Numbered from the stretch's first letter, positions 8,723 to 17,126 are shown. The stretch: DNA of 64,000 bases from Bacillota bacterium (GCA_012735505.1 JAAYHE010000071.1:1-64000); one strand, 5' to 3'. Notes: a model not told the origin generated them from the letters alone. Program-made: numbers and translations.

Positions 8723-9382
8723 TTAAATAGCGATGAAATTCGCCAGGATTCTTTGTACTAAAGTAAAAGTGAACGACGGCCGCAGCATCGGTGTCGTTCT
8801 TTCGCTGATAACTAAGAAAGGCAAGGCCAAGGCTACGATCAAGAATACTAGCAGCACACTTTGCAGTATGCCAGCTACAAAACCTGGCCATAAGGCGCGG
8901 CGCCTTTCATTAAAGGCTAAGCGCAAACTCAATTTAGCTATCAGGCCGACTACTAGTTTAACTATGATCATGATAGTTAGAAAAGAGCAGATGTTAGCCA
9001 AGCCCTGCCAAAAGGCTTGTTCAACTACATGCCCCCATTCGGCAAAGGTGCTGTCGCTGGCAAGGTGTTGCCAAGAATTGATCACCCATTGTTTAAGGTT
9101 AGCAGGCCACGGCAATTCATCTAACCAGCTATAGGCGGCTTGCTGCCAATTAACATTGGTACTAGACATGGTGGCCCAATCTGCTTCTAGTCTGAAGCTG
9201 GGGGCTAGGCCTTGAAAAACTCGCAGCCAAGGAGCAGTAAAACTGTTTCCGTAAAGGCTGGCTACGCCAAAACCTAAGATGGTGCTGGCAAAGCCAACAA
9301 AGGCGCGGGCTATGCCTCGCTGATAGCCTAACCAACCACCAAAGAGGACGAATATGAGCACAATAATATCTATCTGGTTCAT
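8723..9382 (-). CDS. CvpA family membrane protein
   Basis: 219 residues from the ATG at 9382, which follows AGGAGGTG by 6 nt; the upstream GTG at 9391 is part of that site. There are four membrane segments, the first reading MNQIDIIVLIFVLFGGWLGYQRG, the CvpA signature. A soluble loop with several tryptophans (about residues 50-110) separates helices two and three. CvpA-like proteins are linked to envelope homeostasis and colicin V export in enterics; the role in Gram-positives is unclear. Confidence 0.85.
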   Translation of the reverse strand: MNQIDIIVLIFVLFGGWLGYQRGIARAFVGFASTILGFGVASLYGNSFTAPWLRVFQGLAPSFRLEADWATMSSTNVNWQQAAYSWLDELPWPANLKQWVINSWQHLASDSTFAEWGHVVEQAFWQGLANICSFLTIMIIVKLVVGLIAKLSLRLAFNERRRALWPGFVAGILQSVLLVFLIVALALPFLVISERTTPMLRPSFTFTLVQRILANFIAI

Positions 9383-9405
9383 AGTTGGCACCTCCTGGTG
9401 CCAGC

Positions 9406-10617
9406 TTATTCGCCTCTTAAGACTAACATGCGACCGTCTGTTAATTGTACTAGAACGGTGTTGCTGCCGCTATAGGCGATATGGGCCGCAAAATCTTCAA
9501 CCTTCTTTTCGTTATAAGGATGCTTTTGCGACCAACGCACCTGGCCGTCGCTACCGATGCAGTGAACGCCAGCATCATTAGCGATGATGGCCGATAGGGT
9601 GGTGGGCCCGCTGGCTAAGCGCGGCACAGAGCCCTTAACTTCATATTGCCAAGCTACTTGCCCTTGACCTGTTAAGACCGTAATAAGGGATTGTTTCTTG
9701 TAGGAAAAGACGGATACTTTTTGACTAGCGTATGCCACCTGATCCCCTTGCCCGAGGAAAATCATATCCTGCACCATGCCCTGGCCCACATGCTGCCACA
9801 GGGGTTGTCCAGCACCGCTGTAGCAGATTACCGAGTTGCCGATGGCAACTGCAATACGATCAGCAAATGGCTTTATCGTCAGACCAATGGGAGGGCCATC
9901 GGGCAGCTGGGCAGTCCAAATGACTTGCCCCGTATCGGCATAACTAAGCAGGTGGTTTTCTAGCCCGTCGGCAGAGACCTTACTGATCAGGAGAAAGAAC
10001 TGGGTGCCGTTTTGATTCATTTTAGCCGTGATAGGCAAGGCATTAGTGAGAGGTATCTGAAACAATAGAGATCCATCACGACTATGAAAGGCCAGTTCTG
10101 ATTCAAGGTATTCGGGGGCTCCGTTAGCAGGTCGATGAATGACTAACCACTGTCCAGTTTCTGCAATAGCCACAGCCTCGATTTTGCCATCTAGGGTAAG
10201 GGCGTTCGTAACCCCTTTACCCTGTTCTATAGTAAAGACCTGCCCAGTTTCAGCGTCAGCTAATATCAGCTGACGGCCGTTAATATCCACTAAGGGCGAA
10301 TTTATACTATAATCGGCTACCCACTCGGCTTCGCCTAAAGGCCCGAAACGATTGACGGCAACCGAATCATTATGCTGCCAAACTCGCCAAAAACCCAGCG
10401 AATCGCCGCTGAGGGCAAGCATTTTTCCAGGATTCATATACATTTTAGAGGCAACTATGCTAGGCTGCCGCTTGCTAAAAGATAAAGCTGGCTGACTAGC
10501 AAAGCCGAAAGGAAATAGAAATATGCAACCGGCCACTAAGAGCAACAATAACCCTATCCCGGCTGCCAACAAGACTCTCCGATTAGGCGCAGGCCTTACT
10601 ATTTCTTCCTCCCACAT
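9406..10617 (-). CDS. Membrane-anchored beta-propeller protein (PQQ/WD40-like)
   Basis: 403 residues from the ATG at 10617, chosen because GGAGGTGA precedes it; the longer frame starts inside the permease gene. A cytoplasmic stub of about 12 residues is followed by one membrane helix (near 15-40). The rest is repeated beta strands with motifs like DTGQVIWTAQLPDG, AGQPLWQH, GQGQVAWQYEV and DGQVRWSQKH, the pattern of a PQQ-like beta-propeller. It probably faces outside and senses or binds something. It overlaps no recognised pathway; the ligand is unknown. Confidence 0.75.
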   Translation of the reverse strand: MWEEEIVRPAPNRRVLLAAGIGLLLLLVAGCIFLFPFGFASQPALSFSKRQPSIVASKMYMNPGKMLALSGDSLGFWRVWQHNDSVAVNRFGPLGEAEWVADYSINSPLVDINGRQLILADAETGQVFTIEQGKGVTNALTLDGKIEAVAIAETGQWLVIHRPANGAPEYLESELAFHSRDGSLLFQIPLTNALPITAKMNQNGTQFFLLISKVSADGLENHLLSYADTGQVIWTAQLPDGPPIGLTIKPFADRIAVAIGNSVICYSGAGQPLWQHVGQGMVQDMIFLGQGDQVAYASQKVSVFSYKKQSLITVLTGQGQVAWQYEVKGSVPRLASGPTTLSAIIANDAGVHCIGSDGQVRWSQKHPYNEKKVEDFAAHIAYSGSNTVLVQLTDGRMLVLRGE

Positions 10618-10654
10618 GGCCGTCACCTCCATAACCCTATCGTAGCTCAACCAA

Positions 10655-11695
10655 CTAATGTCTGTCAAAGCCTATCAATTTGCGCAAACCACTAGTTGCA
10701 TAAAATAGCAAGCACAGATATCCAGTCAGGGGATAAAGCACAGCCACCAGGCGACCAAAAGCCAACTGGGCTAACAAGGCTGCCGCAATAATAACTATAA
10801 GAAGCACTAGCTGCGCAACAGGCGCTGCTGGTGTTTCTTCTATATATTGGGCAATGCCTAAGGCATTAGCAAAGGCGGTGGTGGTGAGGGCGATAAATAG
10901 CAGTACGCCATACAACCAAGGCAAGCTAGGCAGCAGATACTGGGCAATGTAGAACAGCGGCATATCACCCTGGGTACCTATACTCGCATATTTGCTCAAA
11001 AGAAAAATATTGGCCAGCAGTAGCCCGAGGAGTAAGAAGCTGGCTAACAACACACCCCGCCGAGTATCGCGAAAACTCTTAGCAGTGGTAGCCAAAGGAG
11101 GAACGATGGCCAACAATAGGGCACTATTAAAGCCGATATAGAGCAAGGCTGAGCCCAACCAGGCATGCTGGTAGCCGGTCACTGTAGCCGACGGCGTGGC
11201 TGGGATAAAAGAAGAACGCAGCAAAAAGAAGACTACTAAGAATAACAACAAGGGGATAAGTAATTCGTTGGCCGCCGCTAAACCGCTAACCTGCCGCAAG
11301 CAAACAAGGTAGACTATCACAGCCGTCAGTATGGCACCTAGCGGGCGTGGCAAGCCAAAGAGGACAGCGATGAGGGTAGCGCTACCTGCCAGCATCACAG
11401 TCAGGCCAAACCATAGAAAGAGGGTTAGGATATGCCAAAAAACGCGGCCAACCCGAGGGCCAGCTAAGCAGCTGAGCAGCTGGCGTAAGTCATTAATATG
11501 ATGTCGGCGACAGTAGGAAAACAGCCAGCTGCTGAATACGGCAAAAACTAAAATGCTAACGCCAGCCCCTAGAAAAGCAACAGATCCGTAGCGGACAAAA
11601 AACTGCTGTATTTCCTGGCCAGAAGCAAATCCGGCTCCTAAAATGGCCCCTGTTAGGGTAAAACCTATGGCTTTAGCGTCAATTTTGTTTGGCAA
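10655..11695 (-). CDS. YkvI-like membrane permease
   Basis: 346 residues with about ten hydrophobic segments. The N-terminal GFTLTGAILGAGFASGQEIQQFF is characteristic of the YkvI family (COG3949), distant relatives of the amino acid/sodium symporters of the LeuT fold. The substrate is not known. Its stop lies 38 bp before the start of the beta-propeller gene, so the two may be one transcript. A divergent plus-strand gene (yyaC) starts 128 bp away. Confidence 0.8.
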   Translation of the reverse strand: MPNKIDAKAIGFTLTGAILGAGFASGQEIQQFFVRYGSVAFLGAGVSILVFAVFSSWLFSYCRRHHINDLRQLLSCLAGPRVGRVFWHILTLFLWFGLTVMLAGSATLIAVLFGLPRPLGAILTAVIVYLVCLRQVSGLAAANELLIPLLLFLVVFFLLRSSFIPATPSATVTGYQHAWLGSALLYIGFNSALLLAIVPPLATTAKSFRDTRRGVLLASFLLLGLLLANIFLLSKYASIGTQGDMPLFYIAQYLLPSLPWLYGVLLFIALTTTAFANALGIAQYIEETPAAPVAQLVLLIVIIAAALLAQLAFGRLVAVLYPLTGYLCLLFYATSGLRKLIGFDRH

Positions 11696-11761
11696 TCTGC
11701 ATCAATCCTCCGTGCGATTCGCTAGAACATGTATATTCGGCAGATAGACAAACATAGAATG

Positions 11762-11791
11762 GCATAACTAAGACTTAGTCTGTGCATAATC
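11762..11791 (+). promoter_or_regulatory. Possible forespore (sigma-F/G type) promoter of yyaC
   Basis: GCATA at 11762-11766 and CATAATC at 11785-11791 are separated by 18 bp. This matches the GNATA-N18-CATNNTA form recognised by sigma-F/sigma-G in Bacillota except for the last base. It lies about 30 bp upstream of the yyaC start. The match fits a sporulation gene, but the call rests on pattern only. Confidence 0.45.
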
Positions 11792-11822
11792 TACAGCAGA
11801 GGCTAGGTAGGAGGTATGCGGT

Positions 11823-12422
11823 TTGGCCAAAGAAAAGATCTTGTTCAATCGTAAAACTGAGGAATACCAGTTGCATGTCGATGACTCTAATTCGGGTAAG
11901 TACTTGGCAGCAGTAATTCGTGATTTGACGTCCCGCCTGTTAACAGAGGACGATGATCTGATAGTGCTCTGCATCGGTACTGATCGCTGCACCGGTGATG
12001 CCTTAGGGCCTTTAATTGGTAGCCGTTTATTAGAAGATGGCCTGCTGCACGTTCACATCTATGGAACTCTAGAACACCCGGTGCATGCAACCAACCTAGA
12101 AGAAACATTAGCTAAACTAAAAGAGCGACATAAGCAAGCTAAAATAATCGCTATAGATGCTTGCTTAGGACGCATAGACAATATTGGCAGAATCATCGTC
12201 GGGCGCGGACCGCTAAAACCAGGCGCTGGGGTAAATAAGGATTTACCACCTGTAGGCGACCTTTATATCACTGGCGTTGTCAATGTGGGAGGATTTATGG
12301 ACTATTTGGTCTTGCAAAATACGCGCCTCTACCTGATAACCCGTTTAGCCAACGTAATCGCCGAAGGGTTAGCGCAAGGGCTGGCTAGCCTAGCGTTGCA
12401 ACGGCAGGTTTCCCCTGGGTAA
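11823..12422 (+). CDS. yyaC: Spore protease YyaC
   Basis: 199 residues from a TTG start preceded by GGAGG. The motif LIVLCIGTDRCTGDALGPLIG (about residues 46-66) and AIDACLG near 117 are the YyaC/GPR-like phosphorylase-hydrolase signature. In Bacillus yyaC is a sporulation gene near oriC, on the far side of spo0J; here it stands alone on the plus strand in an otherwise minus-strand arm. A forespore-type promoter candidate precedes it. The family is named a spore protease by similarity; activity is not proven. Confidence 0.88.
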   Translation: MAKEKILFNRKTEEYQLHVDDSNSGKYLAAVIRDLTSRLLTEDDDLIVLCIGTDRCTGDALGPLIGSRLLEDGLLHVHIYGTLEHPVHATNLEETLAKLKERHKQAKIIAIDACLGRIDNIGRIIVGRGPLKPGAGVNKDLPPVGDLYITGVVNVGGFMDYLVLQNTRLYLITRLANVIAEGLAQGLASLALQRQVSPG

Positions 12423-12440
12423 TAGGGGGGCTGGGCACGA

Positions 12441-12538
12441 TGATACGGATGACGCCCCCGCCCTGCTTACTGCCAGGCCTGGGGTTACTGCGTAGGTCCG
12501 TTGGAGCCTGCTGCCGGGCCCAAGCGGTTGCCCCGGCG
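12441..12538 (+). repeat. Intergenic repeat R1, partial copy (tail motifs)
   Basis: This stretch after yyaC shares two motifs, in the same order, with the element at 38740-39045: GATACGGATGACG and then GGGGTTACTGC...CCTGCTGCCGGGCC. It appears to be the 3' part of the R1 repeat described in the findings. It holds no plausible gene. Confidence 0.5.
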
Positions 12539-12594
12539 AAAAACGCTCACGACCTACGAGACTGCAACACCAGTGATAAAAATTTTGCAGGGCG

Positions 12595-12624
12595 CCCCGC
12601 GGGGAAAATTGCCCGGGCAATTTT
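12595..12624. repeat. Two abutting perfect palindromes
   Basis: A 10-bp palindrome (12595-12604, CCCCGCGGGG) is followed without a gap by a 20-bp one (12605-12624, AAAATTGCCCGGGCAATTTT). The longer one can fold to an 8-bp stem ending in T4 on either strand, so it could end transcription both ways between yyaC and the UPF0180 gene, which converge here. Confidence 0.6.
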
Positions 12625-12653
12625 CTCCAAGGTACGCCCGTAATAAAGCACGT

Positions 12654-12696
12654 AAGGGCGCGGCCTTACAGACTATTTCTGCAAGGACGCGCCCCT
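12654..12696 (-). terminator. Long imperfect hairpin downstream of the UPF0180 gene
   Basis: GGGCGCG, CCTT and CAG pair with CTG, AAGG and CGCGCCC across an 8-10 nt loop, just after the stop of the minus-strand UPF0180 gene at 12706. No strong T tract follows, so it may be an mRNA-end stabiliser, not a true terminator. Confidence 0.4.
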
Positions 12697-12705
12697 TCTC
12701 ATTCA

Positions 12706-12948
12706 TTATAGGCGCAAGCTATCCTCTACTTGCGCAACAATCTCCTCTGCAGTCATGCCAGGAGCAGCTACTATGGTTGCCTTGGTATGGGTAGTCTGGA
12801 TACCCATGATGTTGTCGCTGCCACCAGTGACCACAATACAATCGGCCGAATGTAGTTTGTCGATAGGAACAACTTGGTAGCCGGCTTGCTCTAAGAGCGA
12901 GCGTACTGGCGTAAGATTGTCTTCTACTGCAATGGTATATTGCCGCAC
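12706..12948 (-). CDS. UPF0180 family protein (YkuS-like)
   Basis: 80 residues from a GTG start. The sequence ALEDNLTPVR-like N-terminus (here IAVEDNLTPVRSLLEQAGYQV), DCIVVTGGSDNIMGIQ and a terminal helix match UPF0180/YkuS in length and motifs. Function is unknown. It lies in a gap between the convergent yyaC and the upstream lipid kinase and looks monocistronic. Confidence 0.82.
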   Translation of the reverse strand: MRQYTIAVEDNLTPVRSLLEQAGYQVVPIDKLHSADCIVVTGGSDNIMGIQTTHTKATIVAAPGMTAEEIVAQVEDSLRL

Positions 12949-13042
12949 CTACCTGCTCGCCTCCTTCAACATAAGTAGGTTAACTTAACCCTAGTTTGTG
13001 GCTAAGCCAAATCTATTATGCCCAGGAAGCTTAATAGGCGTT

Positions 13043-13924
13043 TTAGCAAAAAATACGCAGGCTGTTAGGACAGACGCTAAAAGTGATGGGAGTTTTGGCA
13101 ACTACCTCACCATCGGTCTGGATGGGTAACGGACGGTCAACGCTAACGGTAACTTTGCGAGCGCGATAAATTTTTATGGTCGGATGCTGCAGGTGTTTGC
13201 CACTGAATACTGAGGGGAAACTGCGCAAAAAGGCAAACTTGCTAAGGTCACCCAAGACACAAACATCAAAGTAGCCATCCTGCAAGTCGGCATTGGGTGC
13301 TACCCACATGCCTCCGCCAAAATATTGGCCGTTGGCTACTGCCGTAAGCCAACTGGGACCTACCACGACTTGGTCGTCGAGTTCTATTGTAAATTGCGCC
13401 GCCTGGAATTCCCATAAGGTTTTTATTACAGCTGCTACATAAGCCATGGTGCCCTTAAAATGGGCCTTTCCCCAAGTGTTGGCACAATCAACTACAGCCG
13501 CATCGAAACCGACTCCAGATACGTTAATAAAGTAGCGCCCGTTTACTTGCCCCAGATCAATAACCTTGCTGCTATTTTCCTTGATTTTACGGCATGCAGC
13601 CTGCCAATCGTCGGGCTTAATTCCGAGGGTGCGTACAAAATCATTTCCACTGCCAGCCGGGATGATCCCTAGCGTAACGTGCGGGCACCCAACTATGCCG
13701 TTCACAATTTCGTTGAGGGTGCCGTCGCCGCCTACCGAAAGTATATATGAAAATCCATCGCTGGCAGCTTTTTTGGCTATTTGAGTTGCATCTCCCTCGC
13801 CTTGCGTGAAGTGAACTTGAAGTTGTAGCCCCAGCTCCTGCAGATATGTCTGTATGTGCGGCCACAGTCGCTCACACTTACCCTTACCTGCCGTCAGATT
13901 GACGATTGCCACCATTTCCTGCAT
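13043..13924 (-). CDS. Diacylglycerol/lipid kinase family protein (YegS/BmrU type)
   Basis: 293 residues from the ATG at 13924, which follows GGAGG by 7 nt. The nucleotide-binding motif SVGGDGTLNEIVNGI lies near residues 62-76. Further family marks are LGIIPAGSGNDFVRTLGI and a C-terminal beta domain with DGYFDVCVLGD and PIQTDGE. The family phosphorylates diacylglycerol or related lipids at the membrane to recycle phosphatidate. It follows the bactofilin gene after a terminator. The exact lipid substrate is not readable. Confidence 0.9.
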   Translation of the reverse strand: MQEMVAIVNLTAGKGKCERLWPHIQTYLQELGLQLQVHFTQGEGDATQIAKKAASDGFSYILSVGGDGTLNEIVNGIVGCPHVTLGIIPAGSGNDFVRTLGIKPDDWQAACRKIKENSSKVIDLGQVNGRYFINVSGVGFDAAVVDCANTWGKAHFKGTMAYVAAVIKTLWEFQAAQFTIELDDQVVVGPSWLTAVANGQYFGGGMWVAPNADLQDGYFDVCVLGDLSKFAFLRSFPSVFSGKHLQHPTIKIYRARKVTVSVDRPLPIQTDGEVVAKTPITFSVCPNSLRIFC

Positions 13925-13941
13925 AATTGCTCCTCCATCCA

Positions 13942-13978
13942 GAACAAAGAAGCCCATTCCTCGCGGAGCTGGGCTTCG
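13942..13978 (-). terminator. Terminator downstream of the bactofilin gene
   Basis: On the minus strand AAGCCCA and TGGGCTT form a stem followed by CTTTGTTC, 10 bases after the bactofilin stop codon and just before the lipid kinase start. Confidence 0.65.
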
Positions 13979-13987
13979 TTGCCAGTC

Positions 13988-14485
13988 TTACCAGTTTTCT
14001 ATCTCGTCTATAGCTGAATCTTTCATCTCACACTCGTCTATAGCTGAATCTTTCATCTCACACTTTCCCTGCAAGATGCCACCTTGACCGACGATCAAGT
14101 TGGCTACACTAATATCACCAAATACTTTACCGCCAGATAATATATCTAGTTGCTCACTGGCATCTATATTGCCTTGCACCTTGCCAGCAACAGTGACATT
14201 CTTAGCTGCGATATTGGCAATAACATTGCCTGTCGCGCCAACAATCACATCACCAGTAGAGCGTAACTCGCCTTTAATATAGCCTGTCTCGCCAACAATC
14301 ACATCACCAGTAGAGCGTAACTCGCCTTCAATTTGACCATCTACACGCAGTGTGCCTTCGACGGAAATAGTGCCGTTAATATAAGTTCCGTGCCCAATAA
14401 CAGTTGCCATTTTGTTGGGCACAAACTCGCTATTAGCAGTAGCTTCAACTGTTGTTTCTTCTTTTTTTCTTATTCCGAAAACCAT
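13988..14485 (-). CDS. Bactofilin (polymer-forming cytoskeletal protein)
   Basis: 165 residues from the ATG at 14485, preceded by GGGGGTG. The body (about residues 28-140) is a run of beta-helix rungs rich in the G-x-I/V pattern (GTYINGTISVEGTLRVDGQIEGEL), the bactofilin fold that self-assembles into filaments without nucleotide. Two internal tandem duplications are visible: one whole rung (18 residues, GELRSTGDVIVG repeated) and a 10-residue C-terminal repeat (CEMKDSAIDE twice). The gene is beside an M23 peptidase, a common pairing in which bactofilin positions a wall hydrolase. Confidence 0.9.
   Translation of the reverse strand: MVFGIRKKEETTVEATANSEFVPNKMATVIGHGTYINGTISVEGTLRVDGQIEGELRSTGDVIVGETGYIKGELRSTGDVIVGATGNVIANIAAKNVTVAGKVQGNIDASEQLDILSGGKVFGDISVANLIVGQGGILQGKCEMKDSAIDECEMKDSAIDEIENW
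14003..14062. repeat. Exact 30-bp tandem duplication in the bactofilin gene
   Basis: Two identical 30-bp units lie head to tail at 14003-14032 and 14033-14062. The period is a multiple of three, so the frame is kept and ten residues are added at the C-terminus. The lack of divergence suggests a recent slippage or duplication. Confidence 0.95.
14229..14331. repeat. 54-bp tandem duplication of one bactofilin rung
   Basis: The sequence from 14229 recurs from 14283 with only a couple of changes over about 48 bp; the period of 54 bp equals 18 residues, one turn of the beta-helix. It encodes GELRSTGDVIVG(E/A)TG twice. Confidence 0.9.
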
Positions 14486-14500
14486 GCATCCCACCCCCGT

Positions 14501-15418
14501 TTATCTACCAATGTAGGGCAGAGGGTTTACGGTCTTGCCATTTACTCGCACCTCATAGTGTAAGTGCGGCCCAGTACTCAAACCACTGCTACCTACATAG
14601 CCGATTACGTCGCCTCGTTTGACCTGTTGACCAGAGCGAGAGCCTAACTTAGACATGTGAGCGTAAACTGTGGTGTAACCATAGCCGTGATTGATGTAGA
14701 CTACGTAACCATAACCACTTTGGAAGCCAGCAAAGCTGACGGTGCCATCGGCTGTAGCATAGATGGGAGTACCCCGCGGTGCACCTATGTCAATGCCGGC
14801 GTGGAATTGTCTACCATACCCAAAAGGTGATAGCCGGTAACCATAGCTGGAGGTAATGCGTCCATAGGTAGGCCAGATGGAGGGGGTTGCTCTCTCTTTA
14901 GCCTGCTGTTTAGCTATATCTTTGGTCAGGGTTTCCAGGGTGTTTTTACTGGTAGGCAGTAATTCGCGTACCGTCTGCAAACCTTGCTCGGTGCGAATAA
15001 TGGTCGTCGAAAGCCCTCCCCGACTAACCCCTGGTAAGCGGGCGACACTAGCAAGGGCAATTTGCGGTTGTATTTCGAGGCTACTGCTGGTAGCTCTCGG
15101 TGCTAAATTCATTATGTCGCGAACCGTTTCATCTAGCTCCCGCACAGCTATAATCTCTTGTTCTAGATCTGCCGCTTGCTTAGCAATAGCTAATAGTTGC
15201 TGCTGTTGTTCTTGAAACTCAAAGGTTAGATTCTGTAATTCGCGAGCTGCCCTTCTTGCCTGGCAGTAATTGAACGTCAATATAAGACAGATACAAGCCA
15301 AAGCAGCCAGACTAAAACCAATAAATTTTACTCTTCTCAAAGGGAGCTGCCAGCTGATGGTTGGGCTATTAGTATGCGATATTACCATTAGGGTATAAAC
15401 GGCTTCTTGTTTTGACAC
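14501..15418 (-). CDS. M23 (LytM) family peptidoglycan endopeptidase
   Basis: 305 residues: one membrane helix near 30-50, a coiled coil (about 52-95, Q/E-rich), a linker, then an M23 domain from about 185. Zinc ligands are visible: H and D in FHAGIDIGAPRG and the HLH of GPHLHYEVRVNG near the end. This enzyme class cuts peptide cross-links in peptidoglycan outside the membrane, and the coiled coil recalls regulators of the EnvC/MurF-linked type. It stops 16 bp before the bactofilin start, consistent with a shared operon for local wall remodelling. Confidence 0.92.
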   Translation of the reverse strand: MSKQEAVYTLMVISHTNSPTISWQLPLRRVKFIGFSLAALACICLILTFNYCQARRAARELQNLTFEFQEQQQQLLAIAKQAADLEQEIIAVRELDETVRDIMNLAPRATSSSLEIQPQIALASVARLPGVSRGGLSTTIIRTEQGLQTVRELLPTSKNTLETLTKDIAKQQAKERATPSIWPTYGRITSSYGYRLSPFGYGRQFHAGIDIGAPRGTPIYATADGTVSFAGFQSGYGYVVYINHGYGYTTVYAHMSKLGSRSGQQVKRGDVIGYVGSSGLSTGPHLHYEVRVNGKTVNPLPYIGR

Positions 15419-15489
15419 CTAAATCCCCCCCAAGCAACAATTGACCTTTTTTTTGTTCGGCATAGGGGGGACTAATTCCTGCAAAGTTT

Positions 15490-15981
15490 TTATTTTTCCT
15501 CAATAATAGCCCGGCGGATTGCTTCCTGCTCCTCGGGGCTGAGGCGTGCTAAAGAGCCTTTATGTATTTCTTTGGCATAGACACGGGCTTCTTGCCGACT
15601 ATAAAGGCTGGTTAGTACGAACCCTTCTTGCTGTTCATTTAGTAGCGCCAGGCTAAAACTCAATTCTCCTCCCGTATCGGGGAAGGCATTATAGCGATAA
15701 AAGCCAACGTGTTGAATTGTCTTGGCTAATTTTCGCTTGTTAGAGCTTTGCAATTGGGTTAGCTCCTGGCAAATGGCTTTGATTTCCACCAATTGAGATT
15801 GATATTGGTCGATCTTTTCTAGGGTGTTGGGCGGAAGCGATTGTAAGCTCTGAGTAAGCTTACGATTTTTGCGCCAACTGAATACTAAAACTATCCAGGT
15901 GAACAACTGGCTGAGGGCTAGGGCTATGATAAGCCCTAGTTGGTTTGTCTGTATGAATGTGAGCACACTGTCTAGATACAC
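15490..15981 (-). CDS. DUF4446 family membrane protein
   Basis: 163 residues from a GTG at 15981 with GGAGG upstream. One N-terminal membrane helix (about 15-36) is followed by a helical segment. The conserved block VGFYRYNAFPDTGGELSFSLALLN then VLTSLYSRQEARVYAKEI is the DUF4446 hallmark. Such proteins are often found beside parB or M23 peptidase genes in Clostridia. The function is unknown. It is 71 bp upstream of the M23 gene on the same strand. Confidence 0.82.
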   Translation of the reverse strand: MYLDSVLTFIQTNQLGLIIALALSQLFTWIVLVFSWRKNRKLTQSLQSLPPNTLEKIDQYQSQLVEIKAICQELTQLQSSNKRKLAKTIQHVGFYRYNAFPDTGGELSFSLALLNEQQEGFVLTSLYSRQEARVYAKEIHKGSLARLSPEEQEAIRRAIIEEK

Positions 15982-16031
15982 GGAAACATTACCCTCCTTC
16001 AGGAGTTAAGAGGCAAATGCGCGCCTGGCAA

Positions 16032-17126
16032 TTAACGTGAGCCACGCATGGCACTAGGCCAGACAGTCTCTTCGTTTAGGCCAGTCACATGCACAAGATC
16101 GGCCCGATATAAGACAGGACAAGCATGGTTAGGGATGATGGCTATCTGTTGTCCGATTTCTGGCAAGGGTCCGTCGGCGGTCTTAATAATCACTCCGTGC
16201 TCTTCAGACAGTCGCTCTAAGGACAAGTGGGGCCAGCCCAGCAGAATACCAAAGCCACGCACGAGGCTAATTCCATGAGCTCCCTTGTCGAGGCCTAACA
16301 CCTTACTACCGGTATCGATGACAACCCGGTCTGCCGCTGGCCTACTGATGACAGTAGCCACTACAGTAAGGGCACAACGCTCTTGCGGTACCACCCCTAA
16401 GCCCACCTGGATGGCGTCATAAAAAACGTAGTTACCCGGTCTGATTTCGTTGACGCCGGGCACCAGATGGGAAAATTGAGCCGTGGGAGTAGAGCCCACG
16501 CTGATTAAATCAATAGAAAAGCCATTAGCAGTCAGGAGGGCAGCAGTATCGACTACAGAATGAGCCTCTATTTTGGCTATTTCACGCAGTTGCTCTCTAC
16601 TAGTAGCTGCATAAGCTTGACCGGCATGGGTAAACAAGCCTTTGATACGTAGGTTGGGGCATTGGCGCCGGATAGCTATGGCCAATTCTAAGGTTTCAGA
16701 CCCTGGTTGGGTGCCACACCGGTGCAAGCCACTATCAACTTCTAGGGCGATATTGATGGTTTGTGCCCGCTCGGTAGCCAACTGCTGCAGTAAACTAGCA
16801 CCCTCCACCGAGTCGCAACCAATGATGACGTCGGCTTGCTCTAGCAGCTGATTTAATTTTTTCATTTTAATGGGACCAGCTAATTGATGGGCAAGCAGGA
16901 AGTCGTTGTGCTGGTGGGCTAACAACATAGCAGCTTCGCTGATTTTAGCGCAAGTAAAGCCAGTGGCACCATGCTCGATTTGTAGTTTAGCTATCTGGGG
17001 CAGACGATGGGCTTTCACATGAGGGCGTAAGGCAAAGTTGTGCTCAGCCGCATATGTAGCCATATCTTGAATGTTATATAGCAACTTTTGATAATCGATA
17101 ACTACGGCAGGGGTGTCAAAATACAC
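16032..17126 (-). CDS. PLP-dependent D-amino-acid enzyme (D-threonine aldolase / D-serine dehydratase-like)
   Basis: 364 residues from the GTG at 17126, giving MYFDTPAVVIDYQKLLYNI; it has AAAGGA at good spacing, while starts at 17135 and 17159 are weaker. An alanine-racemase-type TIM barrel carries the PLP lysine in LRPHVKAHRLP (near residue 38). A C-terminal beta domain has the putative metal ligands H and C in NHACPV. The family cleaves or dehydrates D-3-hydroxy amino acids such as D-threonine or D-serine. Which of these is used cannot be told. The gene is monocistronic by spacing. Confidence 0.82.
   Translation of the reverse strand: MYFDTPAVVIDYQKLLYNIQDMATYAAEHNFALRPHVKAHRLPQIAKLQIEHGATGFTCAKISEAAMLLAHQHNDFLLAHQLAGPIKMKKLNQLLEQADVIIGCDSVEGASLLQQLATERAQTINIALEVDSGLHRCGTQPGSETLELAIAIRRQCPNLRIKGLFTHAGQAYAATSREQLREIAKIEAHSVVDTAALLTANGFSIDLISVGSTPTAQFSHLVPGVNEIRPGNYVFYDAIQVGLGVVPQERCALTVVATVISRPAADRVVIDTGSKVLGLDKGAHGISLVRGFGILLGWPHLSLERLSEEHGVIIKTADGPLPEIGQQIAIIPNHACPVLYRADLVHVTGLNEETVWPSAMRGSR

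Noticed and set aside
12390..12643. Several overlapping short open frames after yyaC
   Set aside because: All three arise from high GC in the repeat region; none has a ribosome site or protein-like composition.
14003..14062. Possible CRISPR or satellite array from the 30-bp repeat
   Set aside because: There are only two units, head to tail without spacers, in frame inside a coding gene.
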